The notes under the pieces were generated by a model, which ran no database searches, was not told the origin of the DNA, and worked only from the letters and a program-made list of their open reading frames with translations. A program made the position numbers and the translations under genes. Below are positions 46,337 through 56,381 of a stretch of DNA of 56,381 nt, in pieces (the first letter of the stretch is position 1; each line of letters opens with the position of its first letter). The DNA lies in assembly GCF_003201855.1 (NCBI RefSeq), contig NZ_QJKI01000005.1, positions 118,431-174,811 on the forward strand. The letters run 5' to 3'. This DNA is from Rivihabitans pingtungensis. GTDB taxonomy: Bacteria > Pseudomonadota > Gammaproteobacteria > Burkholderiales > Aquaspirillaceae.

Positions 46337-47785
46337 TCACAGCGCCGGCGTGCGGGCGTGCCAGTCGGTGGCGAGCTGGAACTGATGGGCGGCGCCCAGC
46401 ATGGCGGCTTCGCTGAAGTAATTGCCAATCAGCTGCACGCCCACCGGGCGGCCATTGTCGGCAAACCCCGCCGGCAGGCTCATGCCCGGCAGACCGGCCA
46501 GGTTCACCGCCAGCGTGTAGATGTCGGACAGGTACATTTGCACCGGGTCGTCAGACTTCTCGCCCAGATTAAACGCCGCCGTCGGCGCTACCGGGCCCAG
46601 AATGAAATCACACTGCTGGAAGGCGGCCTGGAAATCCTCGGCGATCAGCCGGCGGATTTTTTGCGCCTGAATGTAATACGCGTCGTAATAGCCGTGCGAC
46701 AGCACATACGTGCCCACCAAGATGCGGCGCTTGACCTCGGCGCCAAAGCCTTCGGCGCGCGAGCGTTCGTACATATCGGTGAGGTCTTTGTACTGCGCGG
46801 CGCGGTGGCCATAGCGCGCGCCGTCGTAGCGCGACAGATTGGACGAGGCTTCCGCCGGGGCGATCACATAATACGCCGGGATGGACAGCTCGGTTTTCGG
46901 CAGGCTGACTTCCACAATCTTGGCGCCCAGCGCCTTGAACTGCGCCACGGCGGCGTCGATTACCCGCGCCACATCGGCCGACAGGCCGGCGGCAAAAAAT
47001 TCTTTGGGCAGGCCGATGGTCAGGCCGGCCACTGGATGGTTCAAGCTGCGGGTGTAGTCTTCTTTGGCGCGGTCCAGGCAGGTGGAGTCGCGCGCGTCAA
47101 AGCCGGCCATCACATTCAGCAGCAGCGCGCAGTCTTCGGCGGTGCGCGCCATCGGCCCGCCCTGATCCAGCGAGCTGGCGTAGGCCACCATGCCATAGCG
47201 GCTGACCGTGCCATAGGTGGGCTTGATGCCGGTGATGCCGCAATGGCTGGCCGGCTGGCGGATCGAGCCGCCGGTGTCGGTGCCGGTGGCGGCGGGAACC
47301 AGGCCGGCGGCCACGGCGGCGGCCGAGCCGCCCGAGCTGCCGCCCGGAATGGCCTTGACGTCCCACGGGTTTTTCACCGCGCCAAAGGCGGAGTTTTCAT
47401 TGGACGAGCCCATGGCGAACTCGTCCATATTGGTTTTGCCCAGCATCACCAGGCCGGCCTGGCGGCACTGGCTGACCACGTGAGCGTCGTAGGGGCCGAC
47501 AAAATTGCCCAGCATTTTCGAGCCGCAGGTGGTCAGCAGGCCTTCGGTGACGAACACGTCCTTGTGGGCAAACGGCACGCCGGTCAGCGCGCAGGCCTGA
47601 CCGGCGGCGCGCGCGGCGTCGGCGGCATCGGCGGCGGCCAGGGCGCCGTCGTGGTCGACGGTGATGAAGGCGTTCAGCTGCGGGTTAAGGGCGTCAATGC
47701 GGGCGAGGTAGTCGCGGGTGAGTTCGCGGCTGGACATCTGGCCGGCGGCCAGGGCGTCGGAAAGCTGTTTGAGCGTGTAATTCAT
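46337..47785 (-). CDS. gatA: Asp-tRNA(Asn)/Glu-tRNA(Gln) amidotransferase subunit A
   Basis: This 482-aa amidase-signature enzyme releases ammonia from glutamine for GatB. The Ser-cisSer-Lys catalytic region is visible: VPFAHKDVF (Lys), and [14 protein letters not shown] followed by [12 protein letters not shown] (Ser residues). The ATG at 47785 (MNYTLKQL) is chosen over a longer frame lacking conservation. It is 49 nt after gatC and 46 nt before gatB. Confidence 0.97.
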   Translation of the reverse strand: MNYTLKQLSDALAAGQMSSRELTRDYLARIDALNPQLNAFITVDHDGALAAADAADAARAAGQACALTGVPFAHKDVFVTEGLLTTCGSKMLGNFVGPYDAHVVSQCRQAGLVMLGKTNMDEFAMGSSNENSAFGAVKNPWDVKAIPGGSSGGSAAAVAAGLVPAATGTDTGGSIRQPASHCGITGIKPTYGTVSRYGMVAYASSLDQGGPMARTAEDCALLLNVMAGFDARDSTCLDRAKEDYTRSLNHPVAGLTIGLPKEFFAAGLSADVARVIDAAVAQFKALGAKIVEVSLPKTELSIPAYYVIAPAEASSNLSRYDGARYGHRAAQYKDLTDMYERSRAEGFGAEVKRRILVGTYVLSHGYYDAYYIQAQKIRRLIAEDFQAAFQQCDFILGPVAPTAAFNLGEKSDDPVQMYLSDIYTLAVNLAGLPGMSLPAGFADNGRPVGVQLIGNYFSEAAMLGAAHQFQLATDWHARTPAL

Positions 47786-47834
47786 GACGGGCACACGAAA
47801 AGAATTCTGTAGGAAGGATCCGCTGCGGCGCGGT

Positions 47835-48122
47835 TTATTCAATCACCTTGGGCACCAGGTAAAGGCCGTTTTCCACGCTGGGAGCCACGGCCTGGTAGGC
47901 GGCGCGGCGGTCGCTTTCGCTGACCACATCGTCACGCAGGCGCAGGCTGACGTCCTGCGGGTGCGACATGGGCGCCACGCCAGTGGTGTCCACCGCCTGC
48001 ATGGCTTCGATCAGGCCAAAAATCCCGTTGAGCTGGCCCTGCACGGCGGCAATTTCCGACTCGTCCATGTGCAGGCGGGCAAGCCGGGCGATCCGGCTGA
48101 CATCGGTCGCGGAAAGGGACAT
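47835..48122 (-). CDS. gatC: Asp-tRNA(Asn)/Glu-tRNA(Gln) amidotransferase subunit C
   Basis: This 95-aa subunit stabilises the GatA-GatB interface. It has the typical N-terminal helix [37 protein letters not shown] and the LRDDVV segment. It is the first gene of the operon, divergent from mreB over a 217-nt gap. That gap has only weak promoter-like hexamers in both directions. Confidence 0.95.
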   Translation of the reverse strand: MSLSATDVSRIARLARLHMDESEIAAVQGQLNGIFGLIEAMQAVDTTGVAPMSHPQDVSLRLRDDVVSESDRRAAYQAVAPSVENGLYLVPKVIE

Positions 48123-48171
48123 AAAAACCTCGTTAAGACTTTAATTTGTCGAATGTTGTAGGGTATCATAG

Positions 48172-49380
<1,209 letters not shown>

Positions 49381-49404
49381 CGCGACACCCCGCGCTGACC
49401 AAGA

Positions 49405-49436
49405 CGCGCCATCCGGCACCCTGTCCGGCTGGCGCG
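49405..49436. other. Hairpin between mreB and mreC
   Basis: CGCGCCA/TGGCGCG with inner CCGG/CCGG pairs lies in the 82-nt mreB-mreC gap. No T-run follows, so it is more likely an mRNA processing or partial attenuation site, which would help to keep MreB above MreC/MreD. Confidence 0.5.
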
Positions 49437-49462
49437 CGCCGACTTCCCCCTGATGGCATGTG

Positions 49463-50365
49463 ATGGATATCGCCAGCTCTCCCCGTTTTTTTCGTCGCGG
49501 CCCCAAGCCGCTGACGCGCCTTCTGGCGTGCGGCGCCTTATCGCTGGGTCTGCTGGTGGCCGACGCCAAGCTGCATCTGCTCGACCCTGCGCGCGGCGCG
49601 CTGACCGCGCTGCTCTACCCGATGCAGTGGCTGGTGACCGCCCCACCGGAAGGCTTGCGCCAGCTAGACACTTTTTTGACCACCCAGGCGACGCTGACGC
49701 ATGAAAACCAGGCTTTGCGCACCTACCAGCTGGAGCTGGAAGCACGTCTGCAACGCCAGGCAGCGCTGCAACGGGAAAACGCCGAGCTGCGGCAAACGCT
49801 GAACCTGCGCAGCCAGCACGGCGGCAATACCCTGCCGGCAGAAATCGTCTACACCAGCCGCGATCCGTTCACCTTCACGCTGATTATCGACAAAGGCAGC
49901 ATGGACGGTGTGCAGGCCGGCTTGCCAGTGATCGACGCGCGCGGGCTGATCGGGCAGATTACCCGCGTGCAGCCGCTGACCGCCGAAGTGACCCTGCTGA
50001 TCGAGCGCAACCATCCGGTGCCGGTGATGATCCAGCGCAATGGTCTGCGCGCAGTGATGTATGGCATGGGCGGCCAGGCAGAAATCCGCCATATCGCCGC
50101 CCACGCCGATGTACAGGTGGGCGATATGCTGGTGACCTCGGGCATCGACGGCGTCTACCCAGCCGGCCTGCCGGTGGCCAAAGTCGCCATGGTGGACCGC
50201 AACGGCGGCTCGCCGTTTGCCCGCATTGTCTGCACCCCACTGGCCGGCGTGGGCGAAAACCGCACGCTACTGGTGCTCAACGAAACCTTGAACCTGCCAC
50301 CCCGGCCGGAAGCGGCGCCCGCGCCCAAGACCAAATCCCGCCGCAAACGTGGAAGTGATGAATAA
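49463..50365 (+). CDS. mreC: Rod-shape determining protein MreC
   Basis: This 300-aa bitopic periplasmic scaffold activates PBP2-RodA. The N-terminal membrane helix (LLACGALSLGLLVADAKL) is followed by a coiled coil (TLTHENQALRTYQLELEARL onward) and the beta-barrel core (VYTSRDPFTFTLIIDKGSMD, ARGLIGQITRV, GDMLVTSGIDGVYPAGLPV). The basic tail is typical. ATG 49463 follows a GTG one codon earlier; either may be used. Confidence 0.95.
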   Translation: MDIASSPRFFRRGPKPLTRLLACGALSLGLLVADAKLHLLDPARGALTALLYPMQWLVTAPPEGLRQLDTFLTTQATLTHENQALRTYQLELEARLQRQAALQRENAELRQTLNLRSQHGGNTLPAEIVYTSRDPFTFTLIIDKGSMDGVQAGLPVIDARGLIGQITRVQPLTAEVTLLIERNHPVPVMIQRNGLRAVMYGMGGQAEIRHIAAHADVQVGDMLVTSGIDGVYPAGLPVAKVAMVDRNGGSPFARIVCTPLAGVGENRTLLVLNETLNLPPRPEAAPAPKTKSRRKRGSDE

Positions 50366-50368
50366 ACC

Positions 50369-50878
50369 ATGGCGTTTGACCGTCCCAAAGAACTGCTAAA
50401 GCCAATCAAGCCGCGCTGGATTGTGCTGAGCTTTGTGCTGGCCATTGCCGTCGAGCTGCTGCCGCTGGATGCCACCCTGGCCAACTGGCTGCCAGACTTT
50501 ACCGCCATGCTGGCCCTGTACTGGACGCTGAACCAGCCGCGCCGTTTTGGCATTGGCTGGTCGTTTGGCATCGGCCTGATTGCCGACGTGGCCAGCGCCA
50601 GCGTGTTCGGCCAGCACGCGCTGGCCTATAGCGTGATCAGCTATCTGCTGCTGTCACGCCAGCGCCAGGTGGTGATGTACAACCTGGGCCAGCAAACCCT
50701 GGTGGTGCTGGGTGGGCTGCTGATCAGCCAGTTTGTCATGGCGGTGTGCCGCATGCTGCTTGGCGGCCCGTGGGCCGGCAGCGGCTATTTTATCGGCCCG
50801 CTGATTGGCGCATTGCTGTGGCCGCTGCTGACCAAGGTGCTGTTGCTGCCGCAACGGCGCGGCAGCCTGCCGGGGTAA
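50369..50878 (+). CDS. mreD: Rod-shape determining protein MreD
   Basis: This 169-aa inner-membrane protein has about five helices, beginning with WIVLSFVLAIAVELLPLDA and including the family pattern LALYWTLNQPRRFGIGWSFG and GLIADVASASVFGQHALAY. It is 3 nt after mreC and 3 nt before mrdA. It is thought to work with MreC in the elongasome. Confidence 0.94.
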   Translation: MAFDRPKELLKPIKPRWIVLSFVLAIAVELLPLDATLANWLPDFTAMLALYWTLNQPRRFGIGWSFGIGLIADVASASVFGQHALAYSVISYLLLSRQRQVVMYNLGQQTLVVLGGLLISQFVMAVCRMLLGGPWAGSGYFIGPLIGALLWPLLTKVLLLPQRRGSLPG

Positions 50879-50881
50879 GCC

Positions 50882-52849
50882 ATGGCGCCGTTTACTTCAC
50901 AACAACAGGCGGAAAACCAGTTCCAGCTGCGCCTGCTGCTGGCCTTTGCCGCCATGCTGCTGGGTTTTGTCACCCTGGCCGCCCGCTTTGCCTGGCTGCA
51001 AGTGTATCAACACGAACACTTTGCCACCCTGGCCCAGAATAACAGCATCACCCTGTCGCCGATCATCCCCAACCGTGGGCTGATTGTGGATCGCAACGGC
51101 GTGGTGCTGGCGCAGAATTACTCCGCCTACACGCTGGAACTCACGCCGTACAAAATTGAAAATCTGGAGCAAACCCTCAGCCAGTTGGCCGAGCTGGTGG
51201 ACATCAACGCCCGCGACATCAAGCGCTTTCGCAAACAAGCGGAAGAAAGCCGCAACTTTGAATCCATTCCGCTGAAGATCAAGCTCACCGACGACGAAGT
51301 GGCCAAAGTGTCGGCCAATATCTGGCGCTTTCCGGGTGTCGAGGTGAAAGCACGGCTGTTCCGCGATTATCCGTTTAAAGAGATCACCGCCCATGTGGTC
51401 GGCTATATCGGCCGCATCAACCAGAAAGAAATGGAGCGGCTGGAAGAAAACGACGAACTGGCCGACTATCGCGGCAGCACCCATATGGGTAAAACCGGGC
51501 TGGAATACACCTACGAAAAAGTCTTGCACGGCACCGCCGGCTTTGAAGAAATGGAAACCGACGCGGGCGGCCGGCCGGTGCGCACGCTGCGCCGGGTGTC
51601 GCCGGTCAATGGCCACACGCTGAAGCTGGCGCTGGACATCGAGCTGCAAAAGTTCGCCTGGGAGCGCTTTGGCGAGCGGCGTGGCGCGCTGGTGGCGCTG
51701 GACCCAGCCACGGGCGGAGTACTGGCGTTTATCTCCAAACCGGGCTACGACCCCAATCTGTTCATCGACGGCATCGACAGCCAGAGCTGGAAAGACCTGA
51801 ACGACGACTGGAAAAAGCCGCTGGTCAACCGCGCCCTGCGCGGCCTGTATCCGCCAGGCTCCACCTTTAAGCCCTTCATGGCCATGGCGGCGCTGGAAAC
51901 CAAATTCCGCGATCCCAATTACACCATTCCTGACCCGGGGTATTTCTCGCTGCCGGGCAGCACCCACCGCTTTCGTGATTCCAAGCCCAGCGGCTGGGGC
52001 AGCATGAGCATGTTCCGCTCGATTCAGGTGTCGTCGGATACCTATTATTACAAGCTGGCCTGGGACATGGGCATCGACCGGCTGGAGCCGCAGTTGGCCA
52101 AGTTCGGCTTTGGCAGCCCCACCGGCATTGATCTGGATGGCGAGGCACGCGGTGTGCTGCCCAGCAAGGAGTGGAAGCGCAAACGCTTTGCCGGCAAACG
52201 CTACCCCGAGGCCGCACGCGTATGGACCCCGGCCGACGTGGTGCCGATTGGCATTGGCCAGGGCTACAACACCTACACCCCGCTGCAAGTGGCGCATGCG
52301 GTGGCCATCCTGGCCAATAACGGCGTGGTCTACCGCCCGCACGTGGTCAAGGAAATCGAAAACCTGAAAACCGGCGAAATCACCAAGGTCGAGCCCAATC
52401 CGGTGCGCGACAATCATCCCGACCCGGCCAATATCGCCTTTGTGAAATCCGCCATGGAAGCGGTGCTGAAGCCCGGCGGCACCGCCGCGCGCATTGGCGC
52501 CGGCCTGAGCTACCGCATGGCCGGCAAAACCGGCACCGCGCAGGTGGTGCAGATCAAACAAGGCGCCAAGTACAACGCCGCCGCCCTGGCCGAACAACAC
52601 CGCGACCACTCGTGGTTTGTGGCGTTTGCCCCGGTGGAAGCGCCACGCATTGCCATTGCCGTGATTGTGGAAAACGGCGGTTGGGGCGCCTCTGCCGCCG
52701 CACCGCTGGCGCGCGAGGTGGCCGACTTTTATCTGACCGGCCGCAAAGGCGAAGTCAGCGCCCCCAATAGCGACGCCCCCAGCGCGCAACATGTGCGCGC
52801 CGACAAGAACAAACCCGCCGCCGCCCCGGCGGAAGAGGTGGTGGAATGA
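50882..52849 (+). CDS. mrdA: Elongasome transpeptidase PBP2 (MrdA)
   Basis: This 655-aa class B PBP has an N-terminal membrane helix (LLLAFAAMLLGFVTLAARFA), a pedestal domain with IIPNRGLIVDRNGVVLAQN, and a transpeptidase domain with active-site PPGSTFKPF, SSDTYY (the SxN position) and KTGTAQ. It cross-links lateral wall with RodA. The acidic, Ala/Pro-rich C-terminal tail is slightly longer than in E. coli. It overlaps rodA by 4 nt. Confidence 0.97.
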   Translation: MAPFTSQQQAENQFQLRLLLAFAAMLLGFVTLAARFAWLQVYQHEHFATLAQNNSITLSPIIPNRGLIVDRNGVVLAQNYSAYTLELTPYKIENLEQTLSQLAELVDINARDIKRFRKQAEESRNFESIPLKIKLTDDEVAKVSANIWRFPGVEVKARLFRDYPFKEITAHVVGYIGRINQKEMERLEENDELADYRGSTHMGKTGLEYTYEKVLHGTAGFEEMETDAGGRPVRTLRRVSPVNGHTLKLALDIELQKFAWERFGERRGALVALDPATGGVLAFISKPGYDPNLFIDGIDSQSWKDLNDDWKKPLVNRALRGLYPPGSTFKPFMAMAALETKFRDPNYTIPDPGYFSLPGSTHRFRDSKPSGWGSMSMFRSIQVSSDTYYYKLAWDMGIDRLEPQLAKFGFGSPTGIDLDGEARGVLPSKEWKRKRFAGKRYPEAARVWTPADVVPIGIGQGYNTYTPLQVAHAVAILANNGVVYRPHVVKEIENLKTGEITKVEPNPVRDNHPDPANIAFVKSAMEAVLKPGGTAARIGAGLSYRMAGKTGTAQVVQIKQGAKYNAAALAEQHRDHSWFVAFAPVEAPRIAIAVIVENGGWGASAAAPLAREVADFYLTGRKGEVSAPNSDAPSAQHVRADKNKPAAAPAEEVVE

Positions 52850-53955
52850 ACGACTATTACTTGCTGCGCCGTGCCTGGGAGCGGCTGCGCTCGCCCATCG
52901 ACGGCTGGCTGCTGGCGCTGATCATGGCGCTGTTTGCGCTCAGCCTGGTGGTGTTGTTTTCGGCGTCCAACCAGAATCTGGACAAAGTCATCAACAAGAT
53001 GACCTTCATGCTGGTGGCGCTGGGCATCATGTGGGGCGTGGCCAATGTCCGCCCGCAAACCCTGATGCAATTGGCCGTGCCCGGTTATATTGTCGGCGTG
53101 CTGCTGCTGTTGGGCGTGGCGCTGTTTGGTGACGTGGTCAATGGCTCGCGGCGTTGGCTGCATGTGGGCGTCACCCGCATCCAGCCCTCGGAAGTGCTGA
53201 AAATCATGGTGCCGATGATGCTGGCCTGGTACTTCCAAAAGCACGAAAACGCCCTGCGCTGGCACCATTATCTGGTGGGCGCGGTGATCATCATCATCCC
53301 CTCGCTGTTCATCCTCAAGCAGCCCGACCTGGGCACCGCCACGCTGATCATGGCCTCGGGTTTTTTTGTGCTGTTCCTCGCCGGCCTGCCGTGGAAAGTG
53401 ATGATTACCGGCGCGGTGGCGTTTGGTGCCAGCCTGCCGTTTGTGTGGAACATGATGCACGATTACCAGCGCAAGCGCGTGCTCACCCTGATCGACCCCA
53501 GCTCCGACCCGCTGGGCGCCGGCTACCACATCATCCAGTCGATGATCGCCATCGGCTCCGGCGGCCCTACCGGCAAGGGCTGGCTCAGCGGCACGCAAAC
53601 CCACCTGGAATTCATCCCCGAGCGCACCACTGACTTTATCTTTGCCGTGTACGCCGAAGAATTTGGCCTGGCTGGCAATCTGCTGCTGCTGGCACTTTAC
53701 CTGCTGGTGATTGGCCGTGGCCTGATGATCGCCGCCAAGGCCACCACACTGTTTGGCCGCCTGATGGCCGGCTCGATCACCCTGTCGTTTTTCACCTACG
53801 CCTTCGTCAATATGGGCATGGTGGCCGGCATCCTGCCGGTGGTTGGCGTGCCGCTGCCACTGATCTCTTACGGCGGCACCGCCATGGTCACTCTGCTGAT
53901 CGGTTTTGGTATTTTGATGAGCATTCACAAGAACCGACCGCTGATCAAGCGGTGA
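52846..53955 (+). CDS. rodA: Elongasome peptidoglycan polymerase RodA
   Basis: This 369-aa SEDS glycosyltransferase has about ten helices. Conserved blocks are [60 protein letters not shown], the catalytic-Asp loop ERTTDFIFAVYAEEFG, and GVPLPLISYGGTAMV. It is coupled to mrdA by ATGA and is the last gene of the rod operon. Confidence 0.97.
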   Translation: MNDYYLLRRAWERLRSPIDGWLLALIMALFALSLVVLFSASNQNLDKVINKMTFMLVALGIMWGVANVRPQTLMQLAVPGYIVGVLLLLGVALFGDVVNGSRRWLHVGVTRIQPSEVLKIMVPMMLAWYFQKHENALRWHHYLVGAVIIIIPSLFILKQPDLGTATLIMASGFFVLFLAGLPWKVMITGAVAFGASLPFVWNMMHDYQRKRVLTLIDPSSDPLGAGYHIIQSMIAIGSGGPTGKGWLSGTQTHLEFIPERTTDFIFAVYAEEFGLAGNLLLLALYLLVIGRGLMIAAKATTLFGRLMAGSITLSFFTYAFVNMGMVAGILPVVGVPLPLISYGGTAMVTLLIGFGILMSIHKNRPLIKR

Positions 53956-54116
53956 GGGCGGGCCAGGCAGTTTTTATCACGGTCTGGCATATCGGCGCAT
54001 GATCTTGCCGCATTGCAGCGCATGCGCCCGCCCCACACTGGCCAAGCCACCCCAACGTGCTAAACTTCCCGGCCGGCATGCGCTTTGGCATGTCCACTGT
54101 CGCACGGGAAAGACAG

Positions 54117-56273
54117 ATGAAACACAGCAAAAAATGGGGGGTGCAGGCCAAGATCCTGCTGGTGTTCACCGCCATCAATATCCTGGCCACCGCGGCCTAT
54201 ACCCTGTTTGTCTACCAGATCAAAACCGACAGCATCTACGAGGCCACCGATGCCCGGCTGACCGCAGCGGCGCATGCCGTGACCCGCATGCTGCCTGCCG
54301 ATTATCTGGAACAGCCACTCAACACCGCCCCGCCGGCCAATTATCTCCAGCAAACCCGTTCGCTTTATGCCTACAGTCAGGAAGCCGGGCTGCGCTATGT
54401 GTACGCCTTTGTTGAAGACCATGGCCAGGTGCGCTATCTGGCGGATGCTGCCTCGGCCGACGAAATCCGCCGGGATAAATACGGCCAGTACATGCAAGCC
54501 TACCGTGAGCCGCCACCAGCATTGTTGCAGGCATTTCGCGATGGTCAGCCGCACTTTGCCGAATACCAGGATCAGTTTGGCCAGTTCCGTTCGCTGTTTG
54601 TGCCCGGCGAGCGCCGCGATGGCCTGCGCTATGTGATTGGCGCCGACATCGACGTGGCTTATCTGCAAAACCGCAGCCATGAAGCGCTGTTGACCTCGCT
54701 GCTGATTGGCGGCGCGATTTTTGCCATTTCGCTGGCCTTGTCGTGGTGGGTGGCGCGGGCGCTGACCCAGCCGGTGCGCGCCTTGCTGTCGGTTACCGAG
54801 CGGCTGGCCGATGGCGACTACAGCGCGCGCGCGCATTCGCATGGGCAGGACGAAGTCGCCCAGCTGGCCGGCGGGCTGAACGCCATGGGCCAGGCGATTG
54901 CCCAGCGTGAAGAAGCCATGCTGCAATTGATTTACCGTGACGAGCTCACCGGCCTGGGCAACCGCCTGGCGCTGGACGAGGCGCTGACTGCGGCGCTCAG
55001 CCAGCACCAGATGGGCGTGCTGATGCTGGTGCATCTGGACCGCTTTCGCGCCATCAACGATTTATTGGGCTTTGCCGCTGGCGATTTGGTGCTGCAAGTA
55101 GCCACCACCCGCCTGTCCGAGCTGTGGCCCGACGACAGCCGCGTGCATCGGCTGGGCGGCAATGTGTTTGCCCTGTTGGTGACTGGCCTGCCGGCATACG
55201 ACAGCGACAGCCTGCACCGCCAGGTGTTTCGCGCGCTGGAAGGCGAGCCGTTCACCCTGGCCGACCAGCAGATCGACCTCACCGTCACCCTGGGCATTGT
55301 GCGCTTTCCGCAGCACGGCAATCAGGCCGGGCTGCTGCTGCGCAACGCCGAGGTGGCGCTGTACGCCGCCAAGCAGGCGCACAAACCGTGGAGCGAATAC
55401 AACGCCGAGCAGGTGGGCAGCCGCCGCGAGCAATTGTCGCTGCTGGGCGAATTGCGCCGCGCAGTCGAACAGCACGAAATGCATGTGTTTTATCAGCCGC
55501 AGGTCAGCATCAACCAAGGCCAGCTGGTGCAGGCCGAGGCGCTGGTGCGCTGGCGTCACCCGGAGCGCGGCTGGGTGCCGCCGTCGGCGTTTATCCCGTT
55601 TGCCGAGCAAACCGGCCGCATCCGCTCGCTGACCGACTGGCTGCTGAACGAAGTGGCCCAGCAAACCACCGCCTGGCGCGCCAGCGGCCAGCCGTTGACT
55701 ATCTCGATCAACGTCGCCGTGCATGACCTGGAAGACCCGGACTTTCCCAAGCGGGTGGCCGCCGCCCTGCGCCGCCACGACGCCCAGCCACAGGACTTGT
55801 GCTTGGAAATCACCGAAGGCGGGCTGATGGCCGACCCGGAACAAGCCCGCGCCACCCTCACCGCCCTGCACGAGGCCGGCCACCGGCTGGCGATTGACGA
55901 CTTTGGCACCGGCTACTCCTCGCTGGCCTACCTGAGCCATCTGCCGGTGGACGAGCTGAAAATCGACCGCAGCTTCATCATGGATCTGAACCTGCACAAC
56001 CGCTCGATTGTGCTGTCCACCATCAGCCTGGGCCATGCGCTGGGCCTGAAAGTGGTGGCTGAAGGCGTGGAAACCGGCAATCAATACCGCGAGCTGGCGC
56101 TGCTGGGCTGCGACATCGCCCAGGGTTATCTGATCGCCAAGGCGCTGCCGCTGGAAGAGTTCAACGCCTGGCGCCACGCCCACCCCCACGAATGCGACTG
56201 GGGCAGCTGCCCGGACGCCGCGCCGGATTTGCCACCGGGTGGGGTGACGCGCATGCTGGAAGGCGGGCAGTAA
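54117..56273 (+). CDS. Membrane sensor with degenerate GGDEF and EAL domains
   Basis: This 718-aa protein has a membrane helix (ILLVFTAINILATAAYTLFV), a periplasmic sensor of about 150 residues, a second helix (LLIGGAIFAISLALSWWVA), HAMP (about 205-260), GGDEF (about 280-430) and EAL (about 445-690). The GGDEF signature reads RLGGNVFAL (GGNVF), so cyclase activity is probably lost, perhaps leaving GTP sensing. The EAL domain looks active: AEALVRW, LEITEG, DDFGTGYSSL, ELKIDRSFI and AEGVET. It is therefore probably a c-di-GMP phosphodiesterase. The ATG at 54117 fits the membrane helix. Copy 6 of the repeat begins at its stop codon. Confidence 0.9.
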   Translation: MKHSKKWGVQAKILLVFTAINILATAAYTLFVYQIKTDSIYEATDARLTAAAHAVTRMLPADYLEQPLNTAPPANYLQQTRSLYAYSQEAGLRYVYAFVEDHGQVRYLADAASADEIRRDKYGQYMQAYREPPPALLQAFRDGQPHFAEYQDQFGQFRSLFVPGERRDGLRYVIGADIDVAYLQNRSHEALLTSLLIGGAIFAISLALSWWVARALTQPVRALLSVTERLADGDYSARAHSHGQDEVAQLAGGLNAMGQAIAQREEAMLQLIYRDELTGLGNRLALDEALTAALSQHQMGVLMLVHLDRFRAINDLLGFAAGDLVLQVATTRLSELWPDDSRVHRLGGNVFALLVTGLPAYDSDSLHRQVFRALEGEPFTLADQQIDLTVTLGIVRFPQHGNQAGLLLRNAEVALYAAKQAHKPWSEYNAEQVGSRREQLSLLGELRRAVEQHEMHVFYQPQVSINQGQLVQAEALVRWRHPERGWVPPSAFIPFAEQTGRIRSLTDWLLNEVAQQTTAWRASGQPLTISINVAVHDLEDPDFPKRVAAALRRHDAQPQDLCLEITEGGLMADPEQARATLTALHEAGHRLAIDDFGTGYSSLAYLSHLPVDELKIDRSFIMDLNLHNRSIVLSTISLGHALGLKVVAEGVETGNQYRELALLGCDIAQGYLIAKALPLEEFNAWRHAHPHECDWGSCPDAAPDLPPGGVTRMLEGGQ

Positions 56274-56381
56274 GAGCCACTCACAAAACCCAGCAAAGCG
56301 GTCCTGGCTAGGCGTGTGACCGCAGACAGTACAAGCAGTACGGCAAGGTCACACAACAACGCCAGGGGGTTTTGTGAGCGG
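56273..56381. repeat. Dispersed palindromic repeat, copy 6 (cut by window end)
   Basis: This copy is nearly identical to copy 5 and begins at the last base of the TAA stop of the GGDEF-EAL gene. The arms are CTCACAAAACCC/GGGTTTTGTGAG with inner GTGTGACC/GGTCACAC. The final few bases of the outer arm lie beyond the window. Confidence 0.95.

Overview
The window is a GC-rich stretch of bacterial chromosome. It most likely comes from a betaproteobacterium, plausibly of the Neisseriales. The basis is the ftsY-ftsE-ftsX-rpoH order, a CIRCE operator in front of rpoH, a complete mraZ-to-lpxC division and cell-wall (dcw) cluster, a meso-diaminopimelate type MurE (DNPR motif), and an M16 peptidase pair next to rsmD. 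Genus cannot be decided from the sequence alone. No rRNA, prophage, classical IS transposase or CRISPR array was seen.

Layout. 1-420: the 5' end of tuf preceded by tRNA-Tyr, tRNA-Gly and tRNA-Thr, all on the minus strand behind one strong promoter. 582-4287 (minus): two M16 peptidase homologues, rsmD and a ferredoxin. 4403-8277 (plus): ftsY, ftsE, ftsX and rpoH, with a CIRCE element sitting exactly on the rpoH promoter. 8300-16995: a lower-GC accessory island. It holds an unknown gene plus a PIN nuclease, a small secreted protein, a GYF_2 membrane protein, and a minus-strand cassette with three different dynamin-like GTPases, a membrane-anchored coiled-coil protein and a cysteine-cluster protein, next to a WYL regulator and a zinc-ribbon protein. 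17254-22745: a pilin-like gene, bioA, a DUF2721 gene, proB, a DUF1016 nuclease and moaC. 22811-40791 (minus): lpxC, ftsZ, ftsA, ftsQ, ddl, murC, murG, ftsW, murD, mraY, murF, murE, ftsI, ftsL, rsmH and mraZ (listed in plus-strand order; transcription runs from mraZ to lpxC). The operon starts at a promoter followed at once by three MraZ boxes. 41534-44478: an mmuM-like gene and a TPR-methyltransferase gene. 44857-48122 (minus): gatC-gatA-gatB. 48340-53955 (plus): the rod-shape operon mreB-mreC-mreD-mrdA-rodA. 54117-56273: a membrane GGDEF-EAL protein.

Two things stand out. The first is the three-GTPase cassette (10517-15675). It is a self-contained transcription unit with its own promoter and terminator, beside a WYL regulator, and resembles in outline the dynamin-based Leo/Eleos loci. 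It is a good candidate for an anti-phage or membrane-remodelling system. The second is a dispersed palindromic repeat of about 95-114 bp, with six recognisable copies plus one decayed one. Most lie just after stop codons, and their arms vary in a compensatory way, which points to a hairpin that is kept or copied as a structure.
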